Assembly (NCBI GenBank): GCA_041672845.1
Contig: JBAYYV010000001.1
Span: 186,001 to 250,000, forward strand
Direction of reading: 5' to 3'
Origin: JBAYDV01 sp041672845
GTDB lineage: Bacteria; Bacteroidota; Bacteroidia; Bacteroidales; UBA932
Length of the DNA stretch: 64,000 nucleotides
Each line of letters opens with the position of its first letter. Positions within the stretch are counted from its first letter, which is position 1. Of this stretch, positions 18,126-27,296 are shown piece by piece. The notes under the pieces are model-generated. The model was not told where the DNA came from. It was given only the letters and a program-made list of their open reading frames with translations, and made no database searches. A program made the translations under genes and the position numbers.

Positions 18126-18905
18126 CTAATAATATTTTATTTCTTTATTTTCTAGTTTTGATAATATGTTATTAGCCATGCGTGATGCTCCGAAACGAAA
18201 TAATTCTTTGCATAGCCATTCTTCTCCCAATATTCTATCGACTATTTCATAATAAGTAAGAGCTTCTTCAGGAGTAGATACTCCACCAGCAGCTTTAAAA
18301 CCTATTTTTAGTCCAGTCTTAACATAATAATCTTTAATAGCGGTACACATTATTTCTGCAGCTTGAGGAGTAGCATTAACATTAACTTTACCAGTAGATG
18401 TTTTAATGAAATCAGCTCCATTTTCCATAGCTAGGGTAGAAGCTTCTTTTATTAATTTAGGATCTTTTAGTTCTCCTGTTTCTAAAATAACCTTAAGAAT
18501 CTTAGGGTCTACTACCTTTTTTTGTTCTCTAATTTCTTTAGCAGCTTCTTCTTTTTGGTTATCTAAGAATTTATTTAGAGCTAAAACTATATCTACTTCA
18601 TCAGCGCCGTTTTCTACAGCCATTAGTGATTCCATAGTTTTAACTTTAATATAACTCTGAGAAGCTGGGAAACAGCCTGATACTACTGTACAGTGAACTC
18701 CTTTAGCAGTAAGATTATCTTTAACAGTCTTGCTGAAATTAGGATAGATACAGATAGAAGCAGGATATGGGTAATTAGGAAATGATTTTTTAAAATTATT
18801 TATTTTTTCCACCATAGTTTTTACACTACTGTGAGTATCAGTTATTTTTAAAGTAGTCAGATCTATTAAACCTAGGCATTTTATTAATTTTTCTCTTTCA
18901 TTCAT
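18126..18905 (-). CDS. deoC: Deoxyribose-phosphate aldolase
   Basis: DeoC cleaves 2-deoxyribose 5-phosphate into glyceraldehyde 3-phosphate and acetaldehyde in deoxynucleoside catabolism. The Schiff-base lysine lies in DFIKTSTGKVN, and the second catalytic lysine in IGFKAAGGVST. The 259-residue length is typical of the longer DeoC class. It sits 17 bases downstream of the radical SAM gene in the same transcription unit. Confidence 0.94.
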   Translation of the reverse strand: MNEREKLIKCLGLIDLTTLKITDTHSSVKTMVEKINNFKKSFPNYPYPASICIYPNFSKTVKDNLTAKGVHCTVVSGCFPASQSYIKVKTMESLMAVENGADEVDIVLALNKFLDNQKEEAAKEIREQKKVVDPKILKVILETGELKDPKLIKEASTLAMENGADFIKTSTGKVNVNATPQAAEIMCTAIKDYYVKTGLKIGFKAAGGVSTPEEALTYYEIVDRILGEEWLCKELFRFGASRMANNILSKLENKEIKYY

Positions 18906-18922
18906 ATTCTTTTCTATTTTTA

Positions 18923-19696
18923 TTAACCTGCTATCTGTACTTTAATACCATGGGTACGAAGAGGTTCAGTTATTTGATACATTTTTTCTTCAGAAATCTT
19001 TTCTAACTCTTTAGCAGGAGTGTCCCTAGCTATAGTATAAACTTGAACTAATTTTGGATGAAGTTTTAAAACAATATCTATCCATTTTTTAGTTAAGATA
19101 GGATCTGCTGAATCTATATATTTACCTTTATATTTTCCTTTTAAAAACATAGTTTGAAGAATGAAATTACCTTCGAATAGACTTAAATTATGAATTAATT
19201 TTTCTAATGAAAATTCTTTTTGAGGGTTATTCATGAGATTTAAAAAATCTTGATCTCCACTATCCAATTTTAAGATGGGATTATCTATTTTTCTTAAAGC
19301 ATTTCTGATTTCTTTATTATCTAATGTAGTAGAATTAGAAAGAACAGAAACTACTGCTTTAGGAAAATATTTATCTCTCATTTCTAAAGTATAATCAATA
19401 ATTTGTGGGAACTCTGGATGTAGAGTAGGCTCTCCATTACCTGAAAATGTGATAGTGTCTACAGGAATATTTTTTTCATTTAAATTTACAAAATATGCTT
19501 TCATCTCTTCCTTAACTTCGGATAGTTTAGGAAAGGTATGATTTTTCGTTCCATTTTTATTCCAGCCGCACTCACAATAGATACAATCAAAAGTGCAAAC
19601 TTTTCCGTTTATGGGTAAAAGATTAATTCCTAAAGAATTACCTAATCTTCTACTTTTGATAGGCCCGAAGGCTATTCTTTGTCTAAGTCTTGTCAT
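18923..19696 (-). CDS. Radical SAM protein, unassigned
   Basis: The cysteine motif CTFDCIYCEC (CxxxCxxC) binds the 4Fe-4S cluster, and FSGNGEPTLHPEF is the glycine-rich SAM-binding segment. The opening GPIKSRRLGNSLGINLLP is typical of a conserved short radical SAM family of about 250 residues whose substrate is unknown. No SPASM or other extra domain is present. It is in operon with the amidohydrolase (10-base gap). Confidence 0.85.
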   Translation of the reverse strand: MTRLRQRIAFGPIKSRRLGNSLGINLLPINGKVCTFDCIYCECGWNKNGTKNHTFPKLSEVKEEMKAYFVNLNEKNIPVDTITFSGNGEPTLHPEFPQIIDYTLEMRDKYFPKAVVSVLSNSTTLDNKEIRNALRKIDNPILKLDSGDQDFLNLMNNPQKEFSLEKLIHNLSLFEGNFILQTMFLKGKYKGKYIDSADPILTKKWIDIVLKLHPKLVQVYTIARDTPAKELEKISEEKMYQITEPLRTHGIKVQIAG

Positions 19697-19706
19697 TTAT
19701 ATTTCA

Positions 19707-20897
19707 TCAAATTAGTCGTTTCGATTCACTCTTATTAGTTAATCGAATATTGTGCCAGTCGATATTATTAATTAACACTAAACCAGCTTTTTTCCCAATT
19801 TCAAAGCTACCTAAAATATCCTCTTTTCCCAAAGCTTTTGCTCCATTTAATGTAGCCCATTTTAGAGTATCTTCTAAACTAATTTCTGGGAAATGTTTTT
19901 GGATACATTTAAGCTCTTCTATCATAGATAATACATGATTAGAAGATAAACTATCAGTCCCGATGCTAATGTTTAATCCTTTCTTTTTCCATAAATTCAG
20001 GGGTGCTAACATCTTGTGTATAAATAGATTAGAAAGTGGGCATGTAACCCAATATAAATTTTTACACATAGAAGTAACATAATCCATAGCTTGCTCATCT
20101 GTAACAGTGTTATGAACTAATAAAATATGTTCATTAAAAGGGGCTTTATGTATATTTAATAACTTATCCATAAAAAAGTATATACCAGCTTTTCCATATC
20201 CTGCGGGTACACTCATTTTTCTACGATGATAATTTTCTGCTAAATGCCCAGTGTCAGAAATAAGTAAATCATCTTCTTCTTTAGATTCTTGATTATGATA
20301 AGAAAGATAACCTTCTTTTAAAGCGTCAGCAGATACTTTTTCTATAAGAATAGGACTAGTAGTATATGGAGAATGAGGAGTAGGCGCAGCATCTAAATTC
20401 ATAGATTTAGCCTTAGCTTCTAATTTTCTAACAGATTTCATTACATCATCAGCATCTTCTGGTTCTGATCCGAATACTTCTAAGAAAGTCCTAGTATATA
20501 TTGGAGATTTAACTTTTATTTCAAAACTTTCATCACCATTGGAAATGTCGCCTAATCCTGAAACACCAGCATTGTACATCGTATCCATAGCAGTTTGAAT
20601 GCTTAAGAGGCGAGCATCTTTATCAGTAGAGTCTCTTAAACTGTTTATCTGATCTATAAAACCAGCCATACCAGTTCCTTCTTTAAATTTATCTTTTAAA
20701 TATGATAACTCTGAATGACAATGAGTATTTACAAAACCAGGACATAATATTCCATTATAATATTCTGTACTTTCAGTTTCTTTCGTCATTTGGCCTATAG
20801 ATAGAATAGTTCCTTCTTCATCTACTTCTACATATCCGTTTGGAATCGGAGCAGAACTAATAGGCATCACTAAATTTGCAAATATTTTTCTAGACAT
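19707..20897 (-). CDS. Amidohydrolase-superfamily deaminase/hydrolase
   Basis: The 396-residue TIM-barrel enzyme has the metal-binding HCHSEL motif (about residue 60), PHSPYTTS, a further His in HNQES, VHNTVTDE, and the late aspartate in GTDSLSSN. It resembles the Trz/Atz and guanine/SAH deaminase group. The same type of gene neighbours DUF4296 in other Bacteroidetes as I recall. The substrate cannot be assigned, although aromatic amines and nucleobases are usual for the group. Confidence 0.85.
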   Translation of the reverse strand: MSRKIFANLVMPISSAPIPNGYVEVDEEGTILSIGQMTKETESTEYYNGILCPGFVNTHCHSELSYLKDKFKEGTGMAGFIDQINSLRDSTDKDARLLSIQTAMDTMYNAGVSGLGDISNGDESFEIKVKSPIYTRTFLEVFGSEPEDADDVMKSVRKLEAKAKSMNLDAAPTPHSPYTTSPILIEKVSADALKEGYLSYHNQESKEEDDLLISDTGHLAENYHRRKMSVPAGYGKAGIYFFMDKLLNIHKAPFNEHILLVHNTVTDEQAMDYVTSMCKNLYWVTCPLSNLFIHKMLAPLNLWKKKGLNISIGTDSLSSNHVLSMIEELKCIQKHFPEISLEDTLKWATLNGAKALGKEDILGSFEIGKKAGLVLINNIDWHNIRLTNKSESKRLI

Positions 20898-20921
20898 ATT
20901 TTATTATTCTCTTTTATACTT

Positions 20922-21692
20922 CTATAATTCCCTTTTACCCTTAAATTCTTTTAATTTTTCGATTTCTTTTAATGGTTTCCGGTTATTTATGAACTTTTTT
21001 CTGTACTTAGAATTATCAGGATTTAATATTTTATTTTTATTTTCTAAAATTTTATTTTCTAAAATATTATTGAATTTATTTAAAGAAGTAGAATCTTTAG
21101 CAGAAAATTTAAAGAAATCATTTACATTTTCAAATATTATATAATTCATATAATTAGCAGGATCATTTCTATATTTTAAGAAAGAATTATCGATTCTATT
21201 ACTATCCCAGTCTTTAATATAGGCAAGGTTCGAATATTCTGGATCTTTATAAAAAAAGAATGCATAAGCTCTTTCTCTTCCATTATTTATTAAACTAGTA
21301 TCTCCCCACAAAGGAATAGAATCTATCTCTCTAGTAAATAAAAGACTATCACTAATACGATTTATTATATGATTTAATATTCTTTCCTTTTTTACTAATT
21401 TGTTTTTTACTTCTTCAAATATCTTTTTATACTTAGTAGGCTTTTTTAAGTAATAAGTAGTACTTCTAAAAAAATCTTCTCTTTTATACCCATATTTATG
21501 AAAAATAGGTTCATATACTAAAACAGAATCTTTAGAACCTATAGAAGGAGTGGCTATATGAGTGTTTAAATATGCATCAGTCATATACATATCTAAATAT
21601 ATATTTACCATAGTTTCTTTAGGTATAATGTCTGTTTTAGAGCATGATACTAATAAAATTAGTGTAAAGATAAGTATTGAGATTTTTTTCAT
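20922..21692 (-). CDS. DUF4296 lipoprotein
   Basis: A lipoprotein signal MKKISILIFTLILLVSC (lipobox LVSC) is followed by the conserved segment YLDMYMTDAYLN, HKYGYKREDFFRST typical of DUF4296, then a longer Lys/Asn-rich C-terminal part. I start at ATG 21692; an upstream ATG at 21713 would add seven residues before the signal and lie against the promoter. It is the first gene of a five-gene operon running down to 17,642. Function is unknown. Confidence 0.82.
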   Translation of the reverse strand: MKKISILIFTLILLVSCSKTDIIPKETMVNIYLDMYMTDAYLNTHIATPSIGSKDSVLVYEPIFHKYGYKREDFFRSTTYYLKKPTKYKKIFEEVKNKLVKKERILNHIINRISDSLLFTREIDSIPLWGDTSLINNGRERAYAFFFYKDPEYSNLAYIKDWDSNRIDNSFLKYRNDPANYMNYIIFENVNDFFKFSAKDSTSLNKFNNILENKILENKNKILNPDNSKYRKKFINNRKPLKEIEKLKEFKGKREL

Positions 21693-21710
21693 CTGTATAA
21701 AATTATCTGA

Positions 21711-21741
21711 CAAAGTTAATTTTTATTATTATTTTTGCCAA
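21711..21741 (-). promoter_or_regulatory. Promoter of the DUF4296 operon
   Basis: On the minus strand TTG (21739-21741), a 20-base spacer and TAACTTTG (21711-21718) match the Bacteroidetes consensus exactly. A plus-strand -7 candidate TATTTTTG at 21730-21737 for the deacetylase gene overlaps it, so the two divergent promoters may compete. Confidence 0.75.
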
Positions 21742-21757
21742 TCTAAATATCTTATTA

Positions 21758-22369
21758 ATGCTTATTCGAGTACCAAGAATTGTTAAAAGGCTATATCCTT
21801 CATTTATTTGGAAAATACCAGTAAATGATAAGAGAATGTTCCTCACTTTTGATGATGGTCCTTCACCAGTAGTTACGCCTAAGGTATTAGATTTACTTGA
21901 TAAATATAATGCAAAAGCTACTTTTTTCTGTTTAGGTAAAAATGTAGAATTATATCCTGAAATATATCAAGAGATAATTAAACGTGGGCATAAAGTAGGT
22001 AATCATACTTATAGTCATCAGCAAGGCTGGCATATGGAAAATAATTTATATATCAGAGATGTAGATATCGCTGCAGAATTAATAAAATCGAATTTATTTC
22101 GCCCCCCTTATGCTAAGATTAAACCTTCTCAAGCTAAACTGATAGATGATAAGTATTTTACTATTATGTGGAGTATTTTGAGTAGAGATTATAATAGAAA
22201 ACTTTCAGCTAAGCAATGTGCTAGAAATGTAATTAAGTATTTCTTTCCAGGAGCTATAATAGTATTTCATGATTCTGAAAAGTGTTGGAAAAATCTTAGT
22301 TATGCTCTTCCGATAACTTTAGAAATGATGACAAGAGCAGGATATGTTTCAGATTCTATAAGATATTAA
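21758..22369 (+). CDS. Polysaccharide deacetylase (CE4, NodB-type)
   Basis: The 203-residue protein has the CE4 motifs: FLTFDDGPSP (metal-binding Asp), HTYSHQ (metal His pair), RPPYAK, and FHDSEK near the end. CE4 enzymes remove N-acetyl groups from peptidoglycan or exopolysaccharide. There is no obvious signal peptide, though the N-terminus is basic. A membrane protein gene and purD follow on the same strand. Confidence 0.88.
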   Translation: MLIRVPRIVKRLYPSFIWKIPVNDKRMFLTFDDGPSPVVTPKVLDLLDKYNAKATFFCLGKNVELYPEIYQEIIKRGHKVGNHTYSHQQGWHMENNLYIRDVDIAAELIKSNLFRPPYAKIKPSQAKLIDDKYFTIMWSILSRDYNRKLSAKQCARNVIKYFFPGAIIVFHDSEKCWKNLSYALPITLEMMTRAGYVSDSIRY

Positions 22370-22394
22370 ATAAGATAAGACATTAAATAAGATA
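22362..22394 (+). repeat. Tandem 17-base duplication
   Basis: GATATTAAATAAGATA at 22362-22377 is repeated with one change at 22379-22394. It covers the deacetylase stop codon and the short gap before the next gene. Confidence 0.75.
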
Positions 22395-22400
22395 TTAATT

Positions 22401-23402
22401 ATGAAATCGACTTATCAGCATAATATAATAATTAGTTTATTTCTAACATTGCTAATGTTTATTAGTAGTTTTTTTATCGATATCGATGTAGAAAAATTAT
22501 ATTCTAATATAAATTATTTAAACATTTTTTCTAAAATAGGAACTTATTTATTTTCTCATTTAATATTTTCTAATTTCCTAGCAGTATGTTTTCTTATATT
22601 GATTTCAATATCACTGTATTATGTAAATGAGAGTTATTTGCAAGTAGCCAGAAATTCATGGACTTTATCCTTTATATTCATTTTTTTGGTATCGATGGCT
22701 CCGTCATGTATCTATTTTTCCAAGTATCATATAGCAGGACTTCTTATAATATGGGCCTTATATTATAATGTTAGATTTATAATGGAAGAAAAGTATAAAA
22801 GGTCTTCTATTTTTATGAATATATTAATCCTATCATTAATATCCCTTATTTTACCCAAGTTTATTTGGCTAGAAATGTTAGTATTAATATTTAATCTAAT
22901 GTTCGGAAAGGTACATTTCTTGAAGTATTTCTTAATATCATTATCAGCCATTTTACTTCCATTTTTATATGTAATATCTATTAATTTTCTTAGTACTGGA
23001 GGTTTTGAAATACAAGCTTTTATTACAGGTTTTACTTCACGAATATTCTTTGATCCCTTCTCTATCCATATGGGAAGTATGACTTCTAATATATTAACAA
23101 GTCTAATAATATTTTCATTTATATATATATTAATATCTATGGTTAATAGGTATAATAAATTCACTGTAAATAAAAAAATATACTTGGGATTACTTACTTT
23201 TTATGCGGGGATAGTGTTTTCATTAATGGTATTTAATGATTTTTCAGGGAAACAATCTCTTTCTATAATATTTTATACCTTAAGTTCTACCTTAATATTT
23301 GAATGTTTTTATAACACTAAGTATAAGAAGTTTATATCGATATTAATAGGTGTAGGCATAACCATGATTTTCTTAGATAGAATTTCTATTTTTTTAATTT
23401 AA
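22401..23402 (+). CDS. Polytopic membrane protein, unknown
   Basis: The 333-residue protein has about ten hydrophobic segments with short polar loops and no obvious catalytic motif. Its position between a polysaccharide deacetylase and purD, and its layout, recall a Bacteroidetes membrane family (possibly DUF6427), but I do not recognise a signature. Function unknown. Confidence 0.7.
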   Translation: MKSTYQHNIIISLFLTLLMFISSFFIDIDVEKLYSNINYLNIFSKIGTYLFSHLIFSNFLAVCFLILISISLYYVNESYLQVARNSWTLSFIFIFLVSMAPSCIYFSKYHIAGLLIIWALYYNVRFIMEEKYKRSSIFMNILILSLISLILPKFIWLEMLVLIFNLMFGKVHFLKYFLISLSAILLPFLYVISINFLSTGGFEIQAFITGFTSRIFFDPFSIHMGSMTSNILTSLIIFSFIYILISMVNRYNKFTVNKKIYLGLLTFYAGIVFSLMVFNDFSGKQSLSIIFYTLSSTLIFECFYNTKYKKFISILIGVGITMIFLDRISIFLI

Positions 23403-23427
23403 CTGAATAAAAATAAATCAAAATATA

Positions 23428-24717
23428 ATGAATTATAATGTATTAGTTTTAGGTTCAGGCGGTAGAGAACACGCTTTAGCTTGGAAAATATCCAAAAGTA
23501 AAAAATTAGAAAAATTATTTTGCCTGCCGGGCAATCCAGGTATGGAGAAACTTTCAGAGTTAATTCCAGGCTCCGTAGAAGATTTTAATCTAATTAAGTC
23601 CACTGTCTTAGAACATAAAATAGACTTAGTAGTATGTGGCCCTGAAAATCCATTAGTAAATGGAATTAGAGATTTTTTCGAAAATGATCCTAGTCTAAAA
23701 AAAGTGTTGTTTATAGGACCAGCTAAAACAGGTGCTATGCTTGAAGGAAGTAAGAAATTTGCTAAAACCTTCATGCAAAATCATAATATACCTACTGCAC
23801 GATATAAAACTTTCACAAAAGGTGAAGAAAAAGAAGCAGCTGATTTTTTAGAAACTTTAAATCCCCCTTATGTGTTAAAAGCAGATGGTCTAGCTGCTGG
23901 AAAAGGGGTATTAATATTAGATGATAAACAAGAAGCCATCGATTCTATTAACGAAATGTTCTCGGGTAAATTTTCAGATGCAGGTAAAACTGTTTTAATA
24001 GAAGAATTTTTATCAGGAATAGAAGCATCTGTATTTGTTCTTACTGACGGTAAAGATTATATGATACTGCCTGAAGCTAAAGATTATAAAAGAATAAGTG
24101 AAAACGACACTGGATTAAATACTGGTGGTATGGGCGCTGTTTCTCCTGTTCCTTTTGCCGACAAGGCTTTCATGCAAAAAGTAGAAAATAGAATTATCAA
24201 ACCTACTATTCAAGGTCTTCAAGAAGATAAAATTCCTTATTGTGGATTTATTTTTATTGGATTAATGAAACATGATAATGAACCTTATGTTATTGAATAT
24301 AATGTAAGAATGGGAGATCCTGAAACTGAAGCTGTTATGCCCCGAATAGAAAGTGATTTTCTTTCACATTTAATAGCTGCAGCAGAGTTTAGATTATCAG
24401 AAGAAACTATAAAAATCAGCAAAAAAACAGCTCTTACAGTAATAGCTGTTTCTAAAGGATATCCTGAATCTTATAAGAAAGGATATACTATTACAGGTTT
24501 AGATAATATGGAAACGGAAGACAATGTTATTCTTTTCCATTCTGGAACTAAGTCCGACGACCTTGTTATTAAAACTGCAGGAGGTAGAGTATTAGCTATA
24601 ACAGCTCTTTCAAATAATATTATAGGTAGTAGAGCTAAAGCTTATGATAATATAAAGAAGATAGAATTTGATGGTATTAATTATCGTCGTGATATAGGAT
24701 TTGATTTATTAAAATAG
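23428..24717 (+). CDS. purD: Phosphoribosylamine-glycine ligase
   Basis: PurD (GARS) makes glycinamide ribonucleotide in purine synthesis, step 2. The 429-residue ATP-grasp enzyme opens with VLVLGSGGREHALAWKISKS, and shows PYVLKADGLAAGKGV and EYNVRMGDPETE. Length is standard and no fusion to PurM or PurN is seen. purM is 1.4 kb away, beyond one minus-strand gene. Confidence 0.96.
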   Translation: MNYNVLVLGSGGREHALAWKISKSKKLEKLFCLPGNPGMEKLSELIPGSVEDFNLIKSTVLEHKIDLVVCGPENPLVNGIRDFFENDPSLKKVLFIGPAKTGAMLEGSKKFAKTFMQNHNIPTARYKTFTKGEEKEAADFLETLNPPYVLKADGLAAGKGVLILDDKQEAIDSINEMFSGKFSDAGKTVLIEEFLSGIEASVFVLTDGKDYMILPEAKDYKRISENDTGLNTGGMGAVSPVPFADKAFMQKVENRIIKPTIQGLQEDKIPYCGFIFIGLMKHDNEPYVIEYNVRMGDPETEAVMPRIESDFLSHLIAAAEFRLSEETIKISKKTALTVIAVSKGYPESYKKGYTITGLDNMETEDNVILFHSGTKSDDLVIKTAGGRVLAITALSNNIIGSRAKAYDNIKKIEFDGINYRRDIGFDLLK

Positions 24718-24754
24718 ATTTCTATAAAAAATAGCGAATTATAATTTTAGATAT

Positions 24755-24788
24755 AAAAAAAGACTCCAATGTATTTAGAGTCTTTTTT
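24755..24788. terminator. Bidirectional terminator between purD and the aminotransferase
   Basis: GACTC (24762-24766) pairs with GAGTC (24778-24782), flanked by an A-tract (24755-24761) and a T-tract (24783-24788). Confidence 0.85.
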
Positions 24789-24821
24789 ATGATATTTATC
24801 GATTATTTAAATGTAGTTCGA

Positions 24822-26021
24822 TTATTTAGTACGACCTGGATATACTTTAAGAGCTTCAGCTAAGCATATAAGTGCCTCGTGAAGATCCTTTTCTTTAAGT
24901 ACATATGCTAGACGAACTTGATTTATACCTGAATGAGGAGTGGCATAAAAACCTTCTAATGGAGCTAACATAACAGTTTTATTGTTATAATTATAGTCTG
25001 TAAGTAACCATTTAGCGAAAGTTTCAGCATTATCCACAGGAAGCTGAGCTATAGCGTAGAAAGCACCTTTAGGCATAGGACAAATAATACCATCTATTTT
25101 ATTAAGACCTTCTACTAATATATTTCTTCTATTTATATATTCATCATGAACAGCTTTAAAATATGAATCAGGAGTAGCTAAAGCACCTTCTGCAGCTATT
25201 TGACCATAAGCAGGAGAACAAAGGCGAGCTTGAGCAAATTTTAAAACGCCCTTCATTACATCTTTATTTCTAGAAATAATAGCACCGATACGAACACCGC
25301 ATAGAGAATATCTCTTAGAAACAGAATCTATTAAGATTACATTTTGTTCACAACCTTTAAGTTTCATACAAGAATAGTGTGGATCATCTGTATAACAGAA
25401 TTCACGATATACCTCGTCTGTGTATATAAATAACTTATATTTCTTAGCTATTTGACCTATTTTTTCAAGTTCTTCTTTAGAATATAGAACTCCAGTAGGG
25501 TTTCCAGGATTACAAATAATAATACCTTTAGTTCTTGGAGTAATTTTCTTTTCAAATTCTTCAATAGAAGGAATATTGAAACCATCTTCGATGTAAGTAG
25601 TAATAGGCACTAATTTAACATTGTTCTGAAGAGCAAATGAATTATAATTAGTGTAGAAAGGTTCCATTATGATTACTTCATCATCAGGATTACAAGTAGT
25701 AGCAAGAGCTATTTGAAGGGCTTCACTACCTCCAGTAGTAATATTAATATCAGAATATTCAACATCAATACCGATGTTCTGATAATATTTAGCAAGACCT
25801 TTTCTATAACTTTCATTTCCAGCAGAATTAGGATATGATATAAGTTTTAGATTATTAGTTTTTACAGCATCTAGAGCTTCTTTAGGTGAAGCTATATCAG
25901 GCTGACCTATATTAAGGTGGTATACTTTAATACCACGTGCTTTAGCTTCTTCTGCATAAGGAACTAATTTCCTTATTGGGGAAGATGGCATAGCCAAAGC
26001 TTTCTTTGATAAACTTAACAT
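24822..26021 (-). CDS. Class I/II pyridoxal-phosphate aminotransferase
   Basis: The 399-residue fold-type I enzyme contains NIGQPD, TTGGSEALQIA, CNPGNPTGVLYS, YTDEVYREF, and the PLP lysine in SVSKRYSLCGVRIGA. These match aspartate/alanine-type aminotransferases. The amino-acid specificity is not clear from sequence. It is a single gene diverging from purM. Confidence 0.9.
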   Translation of the reverse strand: MLSLSKKALAMPSSPIRKLVPYAEEAKARGIKVYHLNIGQPDIASPKEALDAVKTNNLKLISYPNSAGNESYRKGLAKYYQNIGIDVEYSDINITTGGSEALQIALATTCNPDDEVIIMEPFYTNYNSFALQNNVKLVPITTYIEDGFNIPSIEEFEKKITPRTKGIIICNPGNPTGVLYSKEELEKIGQIAKKYKLFIYTDEVYREFCYTDDPHYSCMKLKGCEQNVILIDSVSKRYSLCGVRIGAIISRNKDVMKGVLKFAQARLCSPAYGQIAAEGALATPDSYFKAVHDEYINRRNILVEGLNKIDGIICPMPKGAFYAIAQLPVDNAETFAKWLLTDYNYNNKTVMLAPLEGFYATPHSGINQVRLAYVLKEKDLHEALICLAEALKVYPGRTK

Positions 26022-26061
26022 TTTAATTTATTGTTTTGTATTAGAATTCTTTTTATGATGA

Positions 26062-26099
26062 CAAAGATATATAAAATTAAATAATTTAGATTAAATTTG
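26062..26099. promoter_or_regulatory. Divergent -7 elements for the aminotransferase (-) and purM (+)
   Basis: On the minus strand the sequence at 26062-26069 reads TATCTTTG. On the plus strand TAAATTTG lies at 26092-26099, nine bases before the purM ATG. Neither has a clear TTG at 20 bases, and the purM leader would be extremely short. Confidence 0.45.
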
Positions 26100-26107
26100 C
26101 ATTATAT

Positions 26108-27280
26108 ATGAAACCAATAGAAAATCGTTATTCACTAAGAGGTGTTTCATCATCTAAAGAAGATGTACACGAAGCCATAAAAAATGTAGATAAGGGCTTA
26201 TTCCCTAAAGCTTTCTGTAAAATAGTACCTGACTTTTTAACAGGTGATCCAGATTATTGTCTTGTTATGCATGCAGATGGTGCGGGGACTAAATCTTCTC
26301 TGGCTTATTTGTATTGGAAAGAAACTGGTGATATGTCAGTTTGGAAAGGTATTTCACAAGATGCTATAGTCATGAATACAGATGATTTACTCTGTGTAGG
26401 TGCTGTAGATAATATCTTACTTTCTTCTACTATCGGTCGTAATAAAAATTTAATACCAGGATTTGTAATTTCTGAAGTAATAGGAGGCACTCAAGCTTTT
26501 TGTGACCGAATGAAAAAATTTGGTGTAAATATGGTTTTAACTGGTGGAGAAACAGCTGACGTGGGAGATTTAGTTAGAACTATCATAGTGGATAGTACTG
26601 TTACTGCTAGAATGAAACGTTCTGATGTAATAGATAATGCTAATATCCAAGATGGAGATGTCATAGTAGCTTTAGCCTCATATGGTAAATCTAATTACGA
26701 AGAAGAGTATAACGGAGGGATGGGTAGCAATGGTCTTACTTCAGCTAGACATGATGTTTTTTCTAAATATTTAGCTGAGAAATATGAAGAAAGTTATGAT
26801 CATGCTGTTCCTTATGATTTAGTTTATTCAGGTAGTAGAAAATTAACAGATATAGAACCAGAAACTGGATTAACTTATGGTAAATTAGTTCTTTCTCCTA
26901 CTAGAACATATGCTCCAGTAATTAGAGCTATATTAGAAAAACATAGAAAAGATATTCATGGAATGATTCACTGTTCAGGAGGAGCTCAGACTAAAGTTTT
27001 ACATTTTATAGAAAATTTAAAAGTAATTAAAGATAATATGTTCCCAGTACCACCGCTTTTTAAGACGATTAAAGAAGAGTCGGGCACAGACTGGAGAGAG
27101 ATGTATAAAGTATTCAACATGGGTCATAGAATGGAAATTTATCTTAATAAAGAAATAGCTCAGGATGTGATGAAAATTTCTGAATCATTCGGCATAGAAG
27201 CTAAATTATTAGGACATGTAGAATCTTCAGATAAAAAAGAAGTTTTAATAAAAAGTGAATTTGGCGAATTCCAATACTAA
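26108..27280 (+). CDS. purM: Phosphoribosylformylglycinamidine cyclo-ligase (AIR synthetase)
   Basis: PurM closes the imidazole ring in purine synthesis, step 5. The 390-residue protein contains MHADGAGTKSSLAY, DDLLCVGAVDNILLSSTIGRN, TGGETADVGDLVRT, SNGLTSARHDVF and VFNMGHRME, matching the long PurM form of Bacteroides as remembered. It heads a three-gene unit with a lipoprotein (16-base gap) and the exonuclease fusion. Confidence 0.95.
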   Translation: MKPIENRYSLRGVSSSKEDVHEAIKNVDKGLFPKAFCKIVPDFLTGDPDYCLVMHADGAGTKSSLAYLYWKETGDMSVWKGISQDAIVMNTDDLLCVGAVDNILLSSTIGRNKNLIPGFVISEVIGGTQAFCDRMKKFGVNMVLTGGETADVGDLVRTIIVDSTVTARMKRSDVIDNANIQDGDVIVALASYGKSNYEEEYNGGMGSNGLTSARHDVFSKYLAEKYEESYDHAVPYDLVYSGSRKLTDIEPETGLTYGKLVLSPTRTYAPVIRAILEKHRKDIHGMIHCSGGAQTKVLHFIENLKVIKDNMFPVPPLFKTIKEESGTDWREMYKVFNMGHRMEIYLNKEIAQDVMKISESFGIEAKLLGHVESSDKKEVLIKSEFGEFQY

Positions 27281-27296
27281 ATAATTATTATGTATT

